Assembly: GCA_023397655.1 (NCBI GenBank)
Contig: JAEWTW010000010.1
Location: 124,001-188,000, forward strand
DNA length: 64,000 bases
Direction: 5' to 3'
Source of the DNA: Bacillota bacterium
GTDB lineage: Bacteria; Bacillota; Clostridia; Christensenellales; SZUA-584
Positions 9,078 through 17,736 of this stretch are shown here, one piece after another; position 1 is the stretch's first letter, and every line of letters starts with the position of its first letter. The translations under genes were made by a program, and so were the position numbers. The notes beneath the pieces were generated by a model. The model was not told the origin of the DNA and made no database searches. It worked only from the letters and a program-made list of their open reading frames with translations.

Positions 9078-9276
9078 TATTCTAAATCTCTTTCGTTTGA
9101 TTATTGCATATAAAATTTATATGATTTGTATGATATAGAGTATATTTGAGATATGTAAGACTGTCAAGAATAAATATATAGGTTAAAATTAACAATTTAA
9201 AACAGGATAGAACCTATACATTTCTTTATAGACTTGTATTGTTCATCTTGCCGATTTTAATAGAGCAATATTACAT

Positions 9277-9305
9277 CTCCATAATTTCCACAAATGCACC
9301 TGTTA
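9277..9305 (+). promoter_or_regulatory. Upstream repeat copy 1 (possible operator)
   Basis: CTCCATAATTTCCACAAA followed after six bases by TGTTA, 37 bases before the ATG of the 41-codon gene. A second copy lies at 9514-9542 before the next gene; the first 18 bases differ at one position and 23 of 29 match overall. Duplicated leader elements in front of two neighbouring metal-protein genes suggest a shared regulator or attenuator (inference). Confidence 0.4.
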
Positions 9306-9341
9306 ACATAGATAATATTTAAAACAAGGAGGAAACCACAA

Positions 9342-9467
9342 ATGTCAATTTGGAAGCGAATTAAAAAAGCTTTTCAGAATTATCTTTCTCGACTCGAAAA
9401 GGCAAACAAGGAGGTATTGGGAAGCGGTACACCTGACTGTTGCAAGCTGAACAGCCGGAACAAATAA
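9342..9467 (+). CDS. Small CC-motif putative metal-binding protein (41 aa)
   Basis: The ATG at 9342 has a strong AAGGAGG 10 bases upstream and opens a 41-codon frame: an amphipathic N-terminal helix (SIWKRIKKAF), a charged helix, then GSGTPDCCKLN. This matches the general form of the short LDCC-motif putative metal-binding proteins of Clostridia, with Pro in place of Leu. The Cys pair is the likely metal site. It precedes a membrane copper-type protein and shares an upstream repeat with it, suggesting a metallochaperone-like role (inference). Confidence 0.65.
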   Translation: MSIWKRIKKAFQNYLSRLEKANKEVLGSGTPDCCKLNSRNK

Positions 9468-9513
9468 TAAGCTTAAATGCTTGAACTAGAAATAATTATG
9501 AACAATTTATGCA

Positions 9514-9542
9514 CTCCACAATTTCCACAAAACTTCTTGTTA
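9514..9542 (+). promoter_or_regulatory. Upstream repeat copy 2 (possible operator)
   Basis: CTCCACAATTTCCACAAA plus TGTTA, the second copy of the element at 9277-9305, 32 bases before the ATG at 9574. Confidence 0.4.
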
Positions 9543-9573
9543 TTCTGTGTTCAAGCTAAATAGGAGGTTCATT

Positions 9574-11868
9574 ATGGAGACTGGCAATACAAAGACCAAG
9601 AAACTGCATGTGGATGGAATGACATGCATCAGTTGTCAGAATAAAATTGAGAAAAAATTGCGCAATACCATTGGCATTCAAAGCGCAGATGTGAGCTATG
9701 GTAACGGTACGGCAACCGTGGCTTATAATCCGGATGCTATTTCACTCAAAAATATCGTCATGATAATTCAAAAGCTGGGGTACCAGGTAAACAACTCCCG
9801 TCAGACACCAAAAGTAGGCCGTGCGGTTGGTTTCCTCATTATTATTGCAGCTTTATATGTCATACTTGAGCAGTTCGGTATTTTGAACCTTCTGGTACCA
9901 ACTCAATTGGCGCAGACCAATATGGGTTATGGAATGCTATTTGTAATTGGTCTCGTGACATCCGTTCACTGTGTAGCGATGTGCGGTGGCATCAATTTGT
10001 CGCAATGTATTCCAAGAAGCGAAAACCGCCAAGTAATTGCCCCGACTGCTTGCAACAATCGTATTGCGGTTCGTAGTCACGGCAGACGGGCATCGGATCG
10101 AGACAGCCGCACGGCAGCCCTCCGCCCGGCATTTCTTTATAATCTGGGAAGGGTCATTTCGTATACGGTTGTGGGATTTATCGTCGGTGCGTTGGGTTTG
10201 GTGATCAATTTTTCAAACACAGCGCAGGGTGTTCTGAAGCTCGTTGCAGGCGTGTTTATGGTAATTATGGGTGTGAACATGCTCGGGATCTTCCCGTGGC
10301 TGCGTAAATTGACCCCCAGAATGCCGAAAATCTTTGCCAGTAAAATTAACAATGGAAAGTCAAAGAGTAAAAGTCCTTTGATTGTGGGCTTGCTGAATGG
10401 GCTGATGCCATGCGGGCCTCTGCAGGCCATGCAGATTTATGCTCTTTCAACCGGTAGCCCGTTTGCCGGTGCCTTATCCATGCTTCTGTTCAGCTTGGGT
10501 ACCGTGCCGCTGATGTTTGGTCTAGGTGCACTCAGCTCAATATTGAGCAAAAAGTTCACGCAAAAGGTCATGATGGCAGGTGCGGTTTTGGTTGCGGTTC
10601 TTGGCCTCTCCATGCTCTCGCAGGGTTGGGGCCTAGCAGGTATTTCATTGCCGTCCATCGTCCCGCAAAGCGCTAGTGCCGCCGTACTGCCGCTGGATTC
10701 AACTATTGAGGGCGGAGTGCAGATTGTCAAATCTGAGCTATCGTCCGGCAAGTATCCAGCTATTACTGTTCAGGCCGGTGTGCCCGTCAAATGGACGATC
10801 GACGCGCCAGACGGCAGTATCAATGGCTGCAACAACAGGATATTTATACCTGAATATGATATCGAATATGAGTTTAAAACAGGCGAGAATGTGATTGAGT
10901 TTACCCCAACAAAAACAGGTACATTCTCATACAGCTGCTGGATGGGCATGATACGCAGCTCCATCACTGTTACGGAAATAGGGGCAGCATCTTCAGGTAC
11001 GGATGTGCCATCCGCAAACGACTATAGTGACACTGATAGCGGTATTAACTCAGAAGTACCCGGTCCGGTACCGGCGGGGTATCAAATCCCTGCCAATGAC
11101 ATCGCTATTGCGAAGGAAACCACATATGAGGGTTACCCGGTTCAGGAAGTTACGATAGAGTTGACTGAGGATGGTTTCAGCCCCGCTGTTGTGGTCGTAA
11201 AGTCAGGCTTAGATGTTGAATGGAATATAAAGAATCTGGTTGCGGATGCGGAAGGCGTACAGCTGTTGGTTCCCAATTATGCCGCTCAACTCTCGCTTGC
11301 CGATGGTGACAACCAGCTGTTTTTCACACCCGATGACAGCTTCGATTTCTCTACCGGAGATAACACGTTTTACGGATATGTCAAAGTGGTGGACGATATT
11401 GTTGAAACGGATATTGAGGCCATAAAAGAAGAAGTGAGTCAATTTGAAACGTTGATATGGCCGCCCGAGACCTTCCAGACAAATGGTGCGGCACCCAGTG
11501 GCGCAGCAGGCCAGGCGATTGAGGCCACAGTACAAGATGGAGTACAGTATGTGACATCTTCCGTGAGCAGCGGAGGATTTGAACCAATTAGTGTTCAACA
11601 GGGGATTCCTGTCAAATGGACGTTAAACGCACCGAGCGGTGCTCTGAACGGCTGCAACAACGCCATCGTCGTTCCGGAATATGATCTGCAGGTTGATCTG
11701 AAAACCGGAGACAACGTGATTGAATTCACCCCTGACCGTTCCGGCACCTTTGCGTTCAGCTGCTGGATGGGAATGGTGAGATCCACTATTACAGTGGTAG
11801 GCGAAGATGGTACGGTAGCACCAACGGAGGATGACGGCTCGGATGATTTGCCCTCATGCTGCGGTTAA
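9574..11868 (+). CDS. HMA domain - SafE/TauE-type membrane protein - three cupredoxin-like domains
   Basis: A 764-residue modular protein. Residues ~7-70 are a heavy-metal-associated domain with GMTCISC. Residues ~85-360 form a polytopic DsbD/SafE-like transporter (VTSVHCVAMCGG, NLGRVISY and GLMPCGPLQ, the paired-Cys motifs of that superfamily). Three extracytoplasmic cupredoxin-like repeats follow. The first and third each hold NGCNN and SCWMGM, with Cys where a His ligand would be expected; the middle one has lost both motifs. The C-terminus ends LPSCCG. The start at 9574 follows TAGGAGG; a frame from 9547 lacks a site. Likely moves metal ions or thiol electrons across the membrane to outer cupredoxins (inference). 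Confidence 0.8.
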   Translation: METGNTKTKKLHVDGMTCISCQNKIEKKLRNTIGIQSADVSYGNGTATVAYNPDAISLKNIVMIIQKLGYQVNNSRQTPKVGRAVGFLIIIAALYVILEQFGILNLLVPTQLAQTNMGYGMLFVIGLVTSVHCVAMCGGINLSQCIPRSENRQVIAPTACNNRIAVRSHGRRASDRDSRTAALRPAFLYNLGRVISYTVVGFIVGALGLVINFSNTAQGVLKLVAGVFMVIMGVNMLGIFPWLRKLTPRMPKIFASKINNGKSKSKSPLIVGLLNGLMPCGPLQAMQIYALSTGSPFAGALSMLLFSLGTVPLMFGLGALSSILSKKFTQKVMMAGAVLVAVLGLSMLSQGWGLAGISLPSIVPQSASAAVLPLDSTIEGGVQIVKSELSSGKYPAITVQAGVPVKWTIDAPDGSINGCNNRIFIPEYDIEYEFKTGENVIEFTPTKTGTFSYSCWMGMIRSSITVTEIGAASSGTDVPSANDYSDTDSGINSEVPGPVPAGYQIPANDIAIAKETTYEGYPVQEVTIELTEDGFSPAVVVVKSGLDVEWNIKNLVADAEGVQLLVPNYAAQLSLADGDNQLFFTPDDSFDFSTGDNTFYGYVKVVDDIVETDIEAIKEEVSQFETLIWPPETFQTNGAAPSGAAGQAIEATVQDGVQYVTSSVSSGGFEPISVQQGIPVKWTLNAPSGALNGCNNAIVVPEYDLQVDLKTGDNVIEFTPDRSGTFAFSCWMGMVRSTITVVGEDGTVAPTEDDGSDDLPSCCG

Positions 11869-11892
11869 AAGCGAGAAAAGGAGATAAGTTTA

Positions 11893-12036
11893 ATGCAGTT
11901 CTTATTGAGTCATTGGCATTGCATCCTGCCTGTTTTAGCCATAATTGCTGCTATGTTTTTCATAAGAGGGGACAAGCCCAAAAGGAAAACGCAAAATCAT
12001 GGCGCTGGCGCTGGCAACAATGAACAGGATTATTGA
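11893..12036 (+). CDS. 47-residue single-pass membrane peptide
   Basis: ATG 11893 follows AAAGGAG. The product has one strong hydrophobic helix (ILPVLAIIAAMFF) and then a basic tail (RGDKPKRKTQ), so the tail should face the cytoplasm. It starts 24 bases after the cupredoxin protein and ends 27 bases before the DUF2318 gene, all on the same strand, so it is probably cotranscribed. A small accessory subunit of the membrane protein is possible. Family not recognised. Confidence 0.6.
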   Translation: MQFLLSHWHCILPVLAIIAAMFFIRGDKPKRKTQNHGAGAGNNEQDY

Positions 12037-12063
12037 TAAACAAGTTGAGGAGGAAAATTAGCG

Positions 12064-12633
12064 TTGAAAAGAATTAGAAAAACCCACACATATGTCATAT
12101 TAAGCATTGTTTTGATGCTGGCACTTACGGCATTTTTGTCAGGGTGCGCCGAACCGGAGAGCATACCTGAAAGCACAAGCAGCAGCGACTCCGGGCGAAG
12201 TTTACAAGCAACTGAGTCCAATTCGTCATCGCAGACGGGATCCACAGACACGGATGTTCAGGGTGATGATCTTATAATACCGACAAGCGGAATTTCGGAG
12301 AAGGCAACATTTTATCCCGTGGAAGTCGAAGGGACGAAGCTGGAAGTACTTGCAGTTAAAGCTCCTGATGGCAGCATCCGTACCGCCTTCAATACCTGTC
12401 AGGTCTGCTATGCATCCGGCAGAGGATATTATGTGCAGGACGGGGATGTGCTGGTGTGCCAAAACTGCGGAAACCGTTTCAGTATGGACGAAGTTGAGGT
12501 AACGAGAGGCGGCTGCAATCCCGTTCCGATATCGGCAGAATATAAATCTGAGACAGATGAAGCCATCACTATATCTTATGATTTTCTTGATGAGGCCAGA
12601 GTCATTTTCTCAAACTGGCGCACGGATTATTAG
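12064..12633 (+). CDS. DUF2318-domain lipoprotein with paired CxxC motifs
   Basis: A 189-residue protein starting at TTG 12064 (GAGGAGG upstream). The lipobox is LSGC near residue 29, followed by a Ser-rich linker. The core carries NTCQVCY, GRGYYV, CQNCGNRF and GGCNPVPI, the cysteine pattern of DUF2318. Such domains are thought to bind a metal or cofactor and occur with iron/copper permeases. Surface-anchored and in line with the cupredoxin gene, so probably part of the same envelope metal or electron pathway (inference). Confidence 0.82.
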   Translation: MKRIRKTHTYVILSIVLMLALTAFLSGCAEPESIPESTSSSDSGRSLQATESNSSSQTGSTDTDVQGDDLIIPTSGISEKATFYPVEVEGTKLEVLAVKAPDGSIRTAFNTCQVCYASGRGYYVQDGDVLVCQNCGNRFSMDEVEVTRGGCNPVPISAEYKSETDEAITISYDFLDEARVIFSNWRTDY

Positions 12634-12700
12634 GTCTGTCCATCAGCTAAAAGAATGGCAGGATAAACGTAAAAACCCAAGTAGAGTTGAATCTCCGTAT

Positions 12701-12730
12701 AAATGCTGCAGCATCTATCCTGCAGCATTT
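12701..12730 (+). terminator. Perfect 11-bp hairpin after the DUF2318 gene
   Basis: AAATGCTGCAG and CTGCAGCATTT are exact inverted repeats with an 8-base loop, 68 bases past the stop. No long T run follows, so termination strength is uncertain. Confidence 0.55.
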
Positions 12731-12819
12731 ATCTTAGTGGTATTACTATAAATGGAAAGTTGTCGCGATTGCATAGGGTATGTGAAACAAGAATTTAATT
12801 TTCAGAATTGGGAGAGGTT

Positions 12820-13389
12820 ATGAAAATACGTATATTATTATTAATGAGCATCATTGTTGTTTTATTGGCCGCATGTACTGCACCGGAACAAGTTGAAACA
12901 ACGCAACCTATAGCAGAAGAAACTATTGAGCCAACCATTGTCCCAAATGATGGCGCTCAAACCGAAAAAAATGATGAACTGATTTTACAAATCGTTGACC
13001 AAGCTATAAATGGAAAATTATCAAATGATACAATAATTGAGCTTGAGAACATGGGTATAGATAGTGAGACAATTGCAGCATTTAAGGAAAAGGTTACATC
13101 GATTGAAGATAAAGTTCTGTTTAACGATGGCGTTTATACAGGAACGGGTGATGCTCACAATGGAGACATTGTTGTTGAGGTGACAATTTATGAAGGGGAA
13201 ATCATATATATAGAAGCAATTAAACACTCAGAAACCGCACCAAAGCTGGAAGAGGTTTTCAAATCTATACCGCTTGAAGTTTTAAGAGAACAGTCGGCTC
13301 AAGACATTGATGCAGTCAGCGGAGCCACAGAAGCGTCAAATGGGTATATAGAAGCTGTCGAAGAGGCACTGTCTAAGGCACAGCGATGA
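12820..13389 (+). CDS. FMN-binding-domain lipoprotein
   Basis: A 189-residue protein from ATG 12820 (GGGAGAGG upstream) with a lipoprotein signal ending LLAAC. The C-terminal half is an FMN_bind domain: NDGVYTG, GDIVVEVTI, then DAVSGATEASNGY. The Thr of SGAT is the residue to which ApbE-type transferases attach FMN through phosphoester linkage. Residues ~50-105 are a separate helical spacer. Likely an extracytoplasmic flavin electron carrier; no ApbE gene is visible in the window. Confidence 0.85.
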   Translation: MKIRILLLMSIIVVLLAACTAPEQVETTQPIAEETIEPTIVPNDGAQTEKNDELILQIVDQAINGKLSNDTIIELENMGIDSETIAAFKEKVTSIEDKVLFNDGVYTGTGDAHNGDIVVEVTIYEGEIIYIEAIKHSETAPKLEEVFKSIPLEVLREQSAQDIDAVSGATEASNGYIEAVEEALSKAQR

Positions 13390-13708
13390 AAGATAAAAAC
13401 AGATTCACAAGAGGATATATGTTATGATGACTGCGTTATTGTCATTAACCTGAGCTAAAGTGTATCAAAAATCACTAGTTCGAATCATGGTCGGGCACGC
13501 CATATTACTGAATTCTTCAATCGACAATAAGTGAGTAACATGCCTATTAAGGTAATTTGGCAACGGTGCCCAGGGATTGTAAGGTTTTTCTGTGCCATAT
13601 GGCGCTCGAAATAGCCCTTATTGCCGCTCTATATCAAGTATCTGCAGGAGATGCACCTTCCTCCCGACAACAATGCAGGGCGATATTGGCAAAATACGGA
13701 TGTCTGTG
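13390..13708. other. Intergenic junction with a tRNA 3'-end remnant
   Basis: No gene is seen in these 319 bases between the FMN-binding gene and the HxlR regulator. Near 13480-13503 the + strand reads GTTCGAATC, then CGGGCACGCCA, i.e. a tRNA T-loop followed by an acceptor 3' strand with discriminator and CCA. The matching 5' strand (GTGCCCG) is absent upstream and the T-stem does not pair. It therefore looks like the scar of an integration at a tRNA gene. Confidence 0.5.
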
Positions 13709-14071
13709 TTAATTATGAGGGGTCGTCATGGAGCAGCAGACCTCGACCCCGTTTCTTTTCATGTAATCGGCACCCCAGTCATACATAGTGGATAGGATTG
13801 GCTTGAGACTAAAGCCCAGATTGGTCAGGGAGTACTCCACCTTAGGCGGGACGACCGGGTAGACCTTGCGAGTCAGCAGATTGTCGCTCTCTAATTCCCG
13901 AAGCTGCTGTGTGAGCATCTTGGGGGTGGCTTGCAGTATGAGCTTCTGCAGCTCACCATGGCGAAGCGGACCACTGACAAGGTGCCAAAGAATAAGAGAT
14001 TTATATTTACCGCCAATCAGCCGTAAAGTAGCGTCAACCGGGCAGTTCAGCCCACTGTAATTGCATTTCAT
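13709..14071 (-). CDS. HxlR-family winged-helix transcriptional regulator
   Basis: A 120-residue MarR/HxlR-type protein: N-terminal CPVDATLRLIGGKYKSLIL, recognition region GELQKLI and TPKMLTQQLRELE, wing KVEYSLTNLG. HxlR members often respond to reactive electrophiles or redox stress, here perhaps through Cys3 and Cys10 or the C-terminal Cys pair region (EVCCSM). Divergent from copA with a palindrome between them (14104-14128), so it probably controls both (inference). Confidence 0.88.
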   Translation of the reverse strand: MKCNYSGLNCPVDATLRLIGGKYKSLILWHLVSGPLRHGELQKLILQATPKMLTQQLRELESDNLLTRKVYPVVPPKVEYSLTNLGFSLKPILSTMYDWGADYMKRNGVEVCCSMTTPHN

Positions 14072-14103
14072 TTCCTTATTTCCTCCATAGTATCATATTT
14101 GAT

Positions 14104-14128
14104 AGTACTGCACATTATAGTGCGTACT
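14104..14128. promoter_or_regulatory. Palindromic operator in the hxlR-copA divergent promoter region
   Basis: AGTACTGCAC and GTGCGTACT are inverted repeats (one-base bulge) around ATTATA. Read on the minus strand the centre is CTATAATG, a good -10 for the regulator, so binding here would autoregulate it. Confidence 0.55.
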
Positions 14129-14155
14129 TGTTATATGCTCTGTAATGGTTATAAT
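14128..14155 (+). promoter_or_regulatory. copA promoter
   Basis: TTGTTA (14128-14133), 16-base spacer, TATAAT (14150-14155). The -35 box abuts the palindrome, so a bound regulator would block it. Confidence 0.5.
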
Positions 14156-14219
14156 GATAGCACACGGACAGAATTCCGTCAAGGAAACTAGTAAATCATA
14201 TAAAAGAGGTGTTTTAAGA

Positions 14220-16685
14220 ATGGATAGTCAGGTATTGAAAATCAGGGGTATGACCTGTGCAGCCTGCGCCCAGCGGATTGAAAAAGCGGTCCGGAAGCTG
14301 TCGGGCATTGAGCAGGCTAACGTGAACCTTGCCAGCGAAAAGCTGTTTGTAGAATATGATACGGCCAGCCTTTCGCTGACCACAATCAAAGAGGCCGTCG
14401 CTAAGCTGGGCTATGAGGCACTGGAAAATACGAGTAGCAGCAACGTCACGATCCCGATTGGCGGAATGACCTGTGCGGCCTGCGCGCAGAGGGTTGATAA
14501 AGCCATACGAAAGTTGTCCGGTGTGGTCAGCGTATCCGTCAACTTTGCCACCGAAAAGGCGACCATCAGCTTTGATCCGCAGCAGGTAAGGGTATCCGCC
14601 CTTAGGGAGGTCATTGAAAAGACCGGCTACAAGGCGCTGGCAGTATCTAAGACCGAAACTGCCGACGAGGACAGAGTACGTAAACAAAAAGAGATACGCT
14701 CGATGTGGATCAAATTCATTGTCGCAGCTGTGTTCACGTTGCCTCTCTTCTACATCGCGATGGTGCCGATGATTAAATTTGTGCAGCTCCCTTTCCCCAA
14801 AGCACTAGACCCGATGAACTTTTCGCTTATTTACGGGCTGATTGAGCTGCTGCTGGTGCTGCCGGTCATCGGCGTAGGTTATAAATTCTATACCGTGGGA
14901 TTCAAAGCGCTGATCCGGCGAAGCCCTAATATGGATTCGCTTATCGCCATAGGTACCGCAGCGGCGATGATTTACAGTATCTACAATCTGTTTCAGATCG
15001 CCGGAGGCAATTTCAAAGCAGTGGAGTCCTTGTACTTTGAAACAGCGGGCGTCATCATCACGCTGATTATGCTGGGCAAAACCCTCGAGGCCGTTTCCAA
15101 GGGGCGTACTAGCGAAGCAATCAAAAAGCTGATGGGGCTCGCGCCAAAAACAGCCATCATCATACAGGATGGGTTGGAAAAAGAGATCCCCATCGACGAG
15201 GTGGAGATAGGCGACATCATAATCGTCAAACCCGGCGCTAAGATACCTGTGGACGGCACCGTGCTGGAAGGGCATACCGCGATCGACGAGTCGATGCTGA
15301 CCGGCGAAAGCATGCCGGTGGACAAAAAGGCCGGCGACATGGTATACGCCGCTTCGCTGAACACCAACGGGACCATTCAGTTCAAGGCCGAGAAGATCGG
15401 CTCCGACACGGCTCTGGCACAGATCATTAAGCTGGTGGAGGATGCCCAAGGCTCCAAAGCCCCGATAGCGAAGATGGCCGATATCGTGTCCGGCTACTTC
15501 GTGCCCATCGTCTGCATCATCGCGTTGGTCGCGGGAGTCGCGTGGTTCTTCGGCAGCCGGGACGTGGAGTTCGCGCTGACGATATTCATCTCGATACTCG
15601 TTATCGCCTGCCCTTGCGCGCTCGGCCTCGCGACGCCGACAGCCATCATGGTGGGCACCGGCAAGGGTGCGGAAAACGGCATACTGATCAAGGGCGGTGA
15701 GGCGCTGGAGACCGCGCATAAGATCAATACCATCGTGTTTGACAAGACCGGCACCATCACTGAAGGCAAACCGACGGTGACGGACGTGCTGACATCCGGG
15801 GGCACCGATGCGGATACCCTGCTGCAGATCACGGCGTCGGCGGAAAAGGGCTCCGAGCATCCGCTCGGCCAGGCTATTGTGCAGAACGCTCAGGACAAAG
15901 GGCTGGAGTTTTTGAAGGTAGACAGCTTTGAGGCCATCACCGGACGGGGCATCGAAAGCGCGATAAACGGCCAGGCTATACTTGCCGGAAACCGCAAGCT
16001 GATGGAGGAAAGGAACATTTCGCTAACTGGATGGGAGGAAGCGTCGGACCGGCTGGCGGAGGAAGGCAAGACGCCGATGTATGTCGCGATAGATGGCGCT
16101 CTGGCGGGCATTATCGCGGTAGCGGACGTGGTGAAGCAGAGCAGCCGAGCGGCCATAGAAAGCCTGCACAGCATGGGCATTGAGGTGGCGATGATCACCG
16201 GCGACAACAAGAAGACCGCCGCCGCCATCGCCCGCGAGGTGGGCATCGACCGGGTGCTGGCCGAGGTGCTACCGCAAGACAAATCCAACGAGGTCAAAAA
16301 GCTGCAAAGCGAAGGCTGCAAGGTCGCCATGGTGGGCGACGGCATCAACGACGCGCCTGCGCTGGCTCAGGCCGACATCGGCATCGCAATCGGCTCCGGC
16401 ACCGATGTGGCGATGGAGTCGGCGGATATCGTGCTAATGAGGTCGGACCTGATGGATGTGCCAACGGCCGTCAACCTCAGCAAGAGGACCATTCGAAACA
16501 TCAAGCAGAACCTGTTCTGGGCATTCGGGTATAACGTCATCGGTATTCCCATCGCGGCCGGTGTGCTGTATCTGTTCGGCGGCCCGCTGCTCAATCCGAT
16601 CCTCGCAGCGGCGGCCATGAGTTTGAGTTCAGTATCAGTGTTGTCAAATGCGCTGAGATTAAAAAGATTTAAGGCATCACGCTAA
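14220..16685 (+). CDS. copA: Copper-exporting P1B-type ATPase CopA
   Basis: An 821-residue heavy-metal P-type ATPase. Two N-terminal HMA domains each hold GMTCAACAQ. The actuator TGES lies at ~361, the membrane metal site CPC (IACPCALG) at ~463, the phosphorylation motif DKTGTIT at ~508 and GDGINDAPA at ~706. The CPC motif with two CxxC domains marks monovalent copper export. The start at 14220 follows AAAAGAGG; frames from 14145 add a non-homologous leader. Followed 17 bases later by a lipoprotein and then CopZ. The gene becomes markedly GC-richer along its length than its AT-rich neighbours. Confidence 0.95.
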   Translation: MDSQVLKIRGMTCAACAQRIEKAVRKLSGIEQANVNLASEKLFVEYDTASLSLTTIKEAVAKLGYEALENTSSSNVTIPIGGMTCAACAQRVDKAIRKLSGVVSVSVNFATEKATISFDPQQVRVSALREVIEKTGYKALAVSKTETADEDRVRKQKEIRSMWIKFIVAAVFTLPLFYIAMVPMIKFVQLPFPKALDPMNFSLIYGLIELLLVLPVIGVGYKFYTVGFKALIRRSPNMDSLIAIGTAAAMIYSIYNLFQIAGGNFKAVESLYFETAGVIITLIMLGKTLEAVSKGRTSEAIKKLMGLAPKTAIIIQDGLEKEIPIDEVEIGDIIIVKPGAKIPVDGTVLEGHTAIDESMLTGESMPVDKKAGDMVYAASLNTNGTIQFKAEKIGSDTALAQIIKLVEDAQGSKAPIAKMADIVSGYFVPIVCIIALVAGVAWFFGSRDVEFALTIFISILVIACPCALGLATPTAIMVGTGKGAENGILIKGGEALETAHKINTIVFDKTGTITEGKPTVTDVLTSGGTDADTLLQITASAEKGSEHPLGQAIVQNAQDKGLEFLKVDSFEAITGRGIESAINGQAILAGNRKLMEERNISLTGWEEASDRLAEEGKTPMYVAIDGALAGIIAVADVVKQSSRAAIESLHSMGIEVAMITGDNKKTAAAIAREVGIDRVLAEVLPQDKSNEVKKLQSEGCKVAMVGDGINDAPALAQADIGIAIGSGTDVAMESADIVLMRSDLMDVPTAVNLSKRTIRNIKQNLFWAFGYNVIGIPIAAGVLYLFGGPLLNPILAAAAMSLSSVSVLSNALRLKRFKASR

Positions 16686-16702
16686 GAAAGGAAGGTAAAA
16701 TA

Positions 16703-17434
16703 ATGAGAAAAATTTCAAAACGGATTGTATTTGTATTGGCAGGAGCCGTGGCAGCGGTATCTCTTACCGCCTGTGCGCAGCTGGACGTGGTCGGGAAGGA
16801 GTCCATCAATTCATTCAACGCAGTATTGGGTGCATCGGGTGATAACGTGAAAGCCGATGAACTGAATGTCGGATGGGCGTTGACCGCGCCGGATGACTCG
16901 GCGCGCTTCATTTGGAGCGAGGATTACAGCATAGCACCTCTGCACGATGTTATGCTCGAGTTTGATGCGCAGCCGTTCCTTGACGCAGGGCTGGACCCCA
17001 GTAAACTGCCCGACAATTACGCCTTCTATGAAGGTGAAACGATGGGCGAAATGGGAAGTAAAATGCTGATGGTTGGAAAAAAACTGGGCAAAGATAAGCT
17101 CAAGTACAACGGCGATCCCACGCCGCTGGCTGCCTACGAGCAGATTGTAGGCAAGTACCGCGATTCCATCAACTACCACACAACCTTGGATCACTATGGC
17201 GTGAAATTGGGCGACGGTAATATGTTCGAGTGGGCGAAGGACATGAAAACCAACGGCTACGATAATAGCGTTCAGGACAAAGATATCGTGTTTGTGCTGA
17301 ATCCAGAACCGCTCATCGCGGCGGGTGTGGATCCTGAAAAGGTTGAGGGCTGGGCATATGCGCAGGTTCCCATAGAGGAAAATGGGAAAACAACGCAGGT
17401 GTGGAAGTTGCTGAAGCCGTTTGATTTACAATAA
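16703..17434 (+). CDS. Uncharacterised lipoprotein in the copper operon
   Basis: A 243-residue protein with a clear lipoprotein signal (AAVSLTACAQ) after a GGAAGG site. The rest is soluble and acidic, with an internal repeat of sense: FDAQPFLDAGLDPSKL in the middle and LNPEPLIAAGVDPEKV near the end. No family is recognised. Placed between copA and copZ on the same strand, it is likely a surface protein linked to copper handling; there is no obvious Cys- or Met-rich copper motif. Confidence 0.75.
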   Translation: MRKISKRIVFVLAGAVAAVSLTACAQLDVVGKESINSFNAVLGASGDNVKADELNVGWALTAPDDSARFIWSEDYSIAPLHDVMLEFDAQPFLDAGLDPSKLPDNYAFYEGETMGEMGSKMLMVGKKLGKDKLKYNGDPTPLAAYEQIVGKYRDSINYHTTLDHYGVKLGDGNMFEWAKDMKTNGYDNSVQDKDIVFVLNPEPLIAAGVDPEKVEGWAYAQVPIEENGKTTQVWKLLKPFDLQ

Positions 17435-17455
17435 TATAATAAAGGAGATTACCCT

Positions 17456-17665
17456 ATGGATAAAACAATTTTATATGTCGATGGCATGTCCTGTGACCAT
17501 TGCGTTAGAGCGGTTACAAATGCAGTAGGAGCATTGCCGGGTGTGGCCGGCGTATCGGTGGACTTAAAAAACAAAACCGTAACAGTTGAGTACGATCCCG
17601 TCATGGTGACACTTGATAAAATAAGGTTTGAGATTGAAGATCAAGGTTACGATATAGTTGGATAG
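17456..17665 (+). CDS. copZ: Copper chaperone CopZ (HMA domain)
   Basis: A 69-residue single HMA domain with GMSCDHC near residues 10-16 and the beta-alpha fold pattern (VDLKNKTVTVEYDP). It hands Cu(I) to CopA's N-terminal domains. AAAGGAG precedes the start; last gene of the copA operon. Confidence 0.92.
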   Translation: MDKTILYVDGMSCDHCVRAVTNAVGALPGVAGVSVDLKNKTVTVEYDPVMVTLDKIRFEIEDQGYDIVG

Positions 17666-17672
17666 GTTTTGG

Positions 17673-17706
17673 GAACCGGGAATCGAATCCTGACGATTTC
17701 CGGTTC
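17673..17706 (+). terminator. Terminator-like hairpin after copZ
   Basis: GAACCGGGAATCG pairs with CGATTTCCGGTTC (one G-T pair). It sits 7 bases after the copZ stop; only a weak T tract follows. Confidence 0.55.
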
Positions 17707-17736
17707 TACTTACTTATATCTCAGAAGGGTATTATC

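Noticed and set aside
13592..13708. Short + strand frame between the FMN-binding gene and hxlR
   Set aside because: No ribosome binding site and no recognisable domain; it runs into the opposite-strand regulator.
14805..15860. Long minus-strand frame (351 codons) inside copA
   Set aside because: It is antisense to the conserved P-type ATPase core, and its composition is His/Arg/Gln-rich as expected of a shadow frame in GC-rich DNA.
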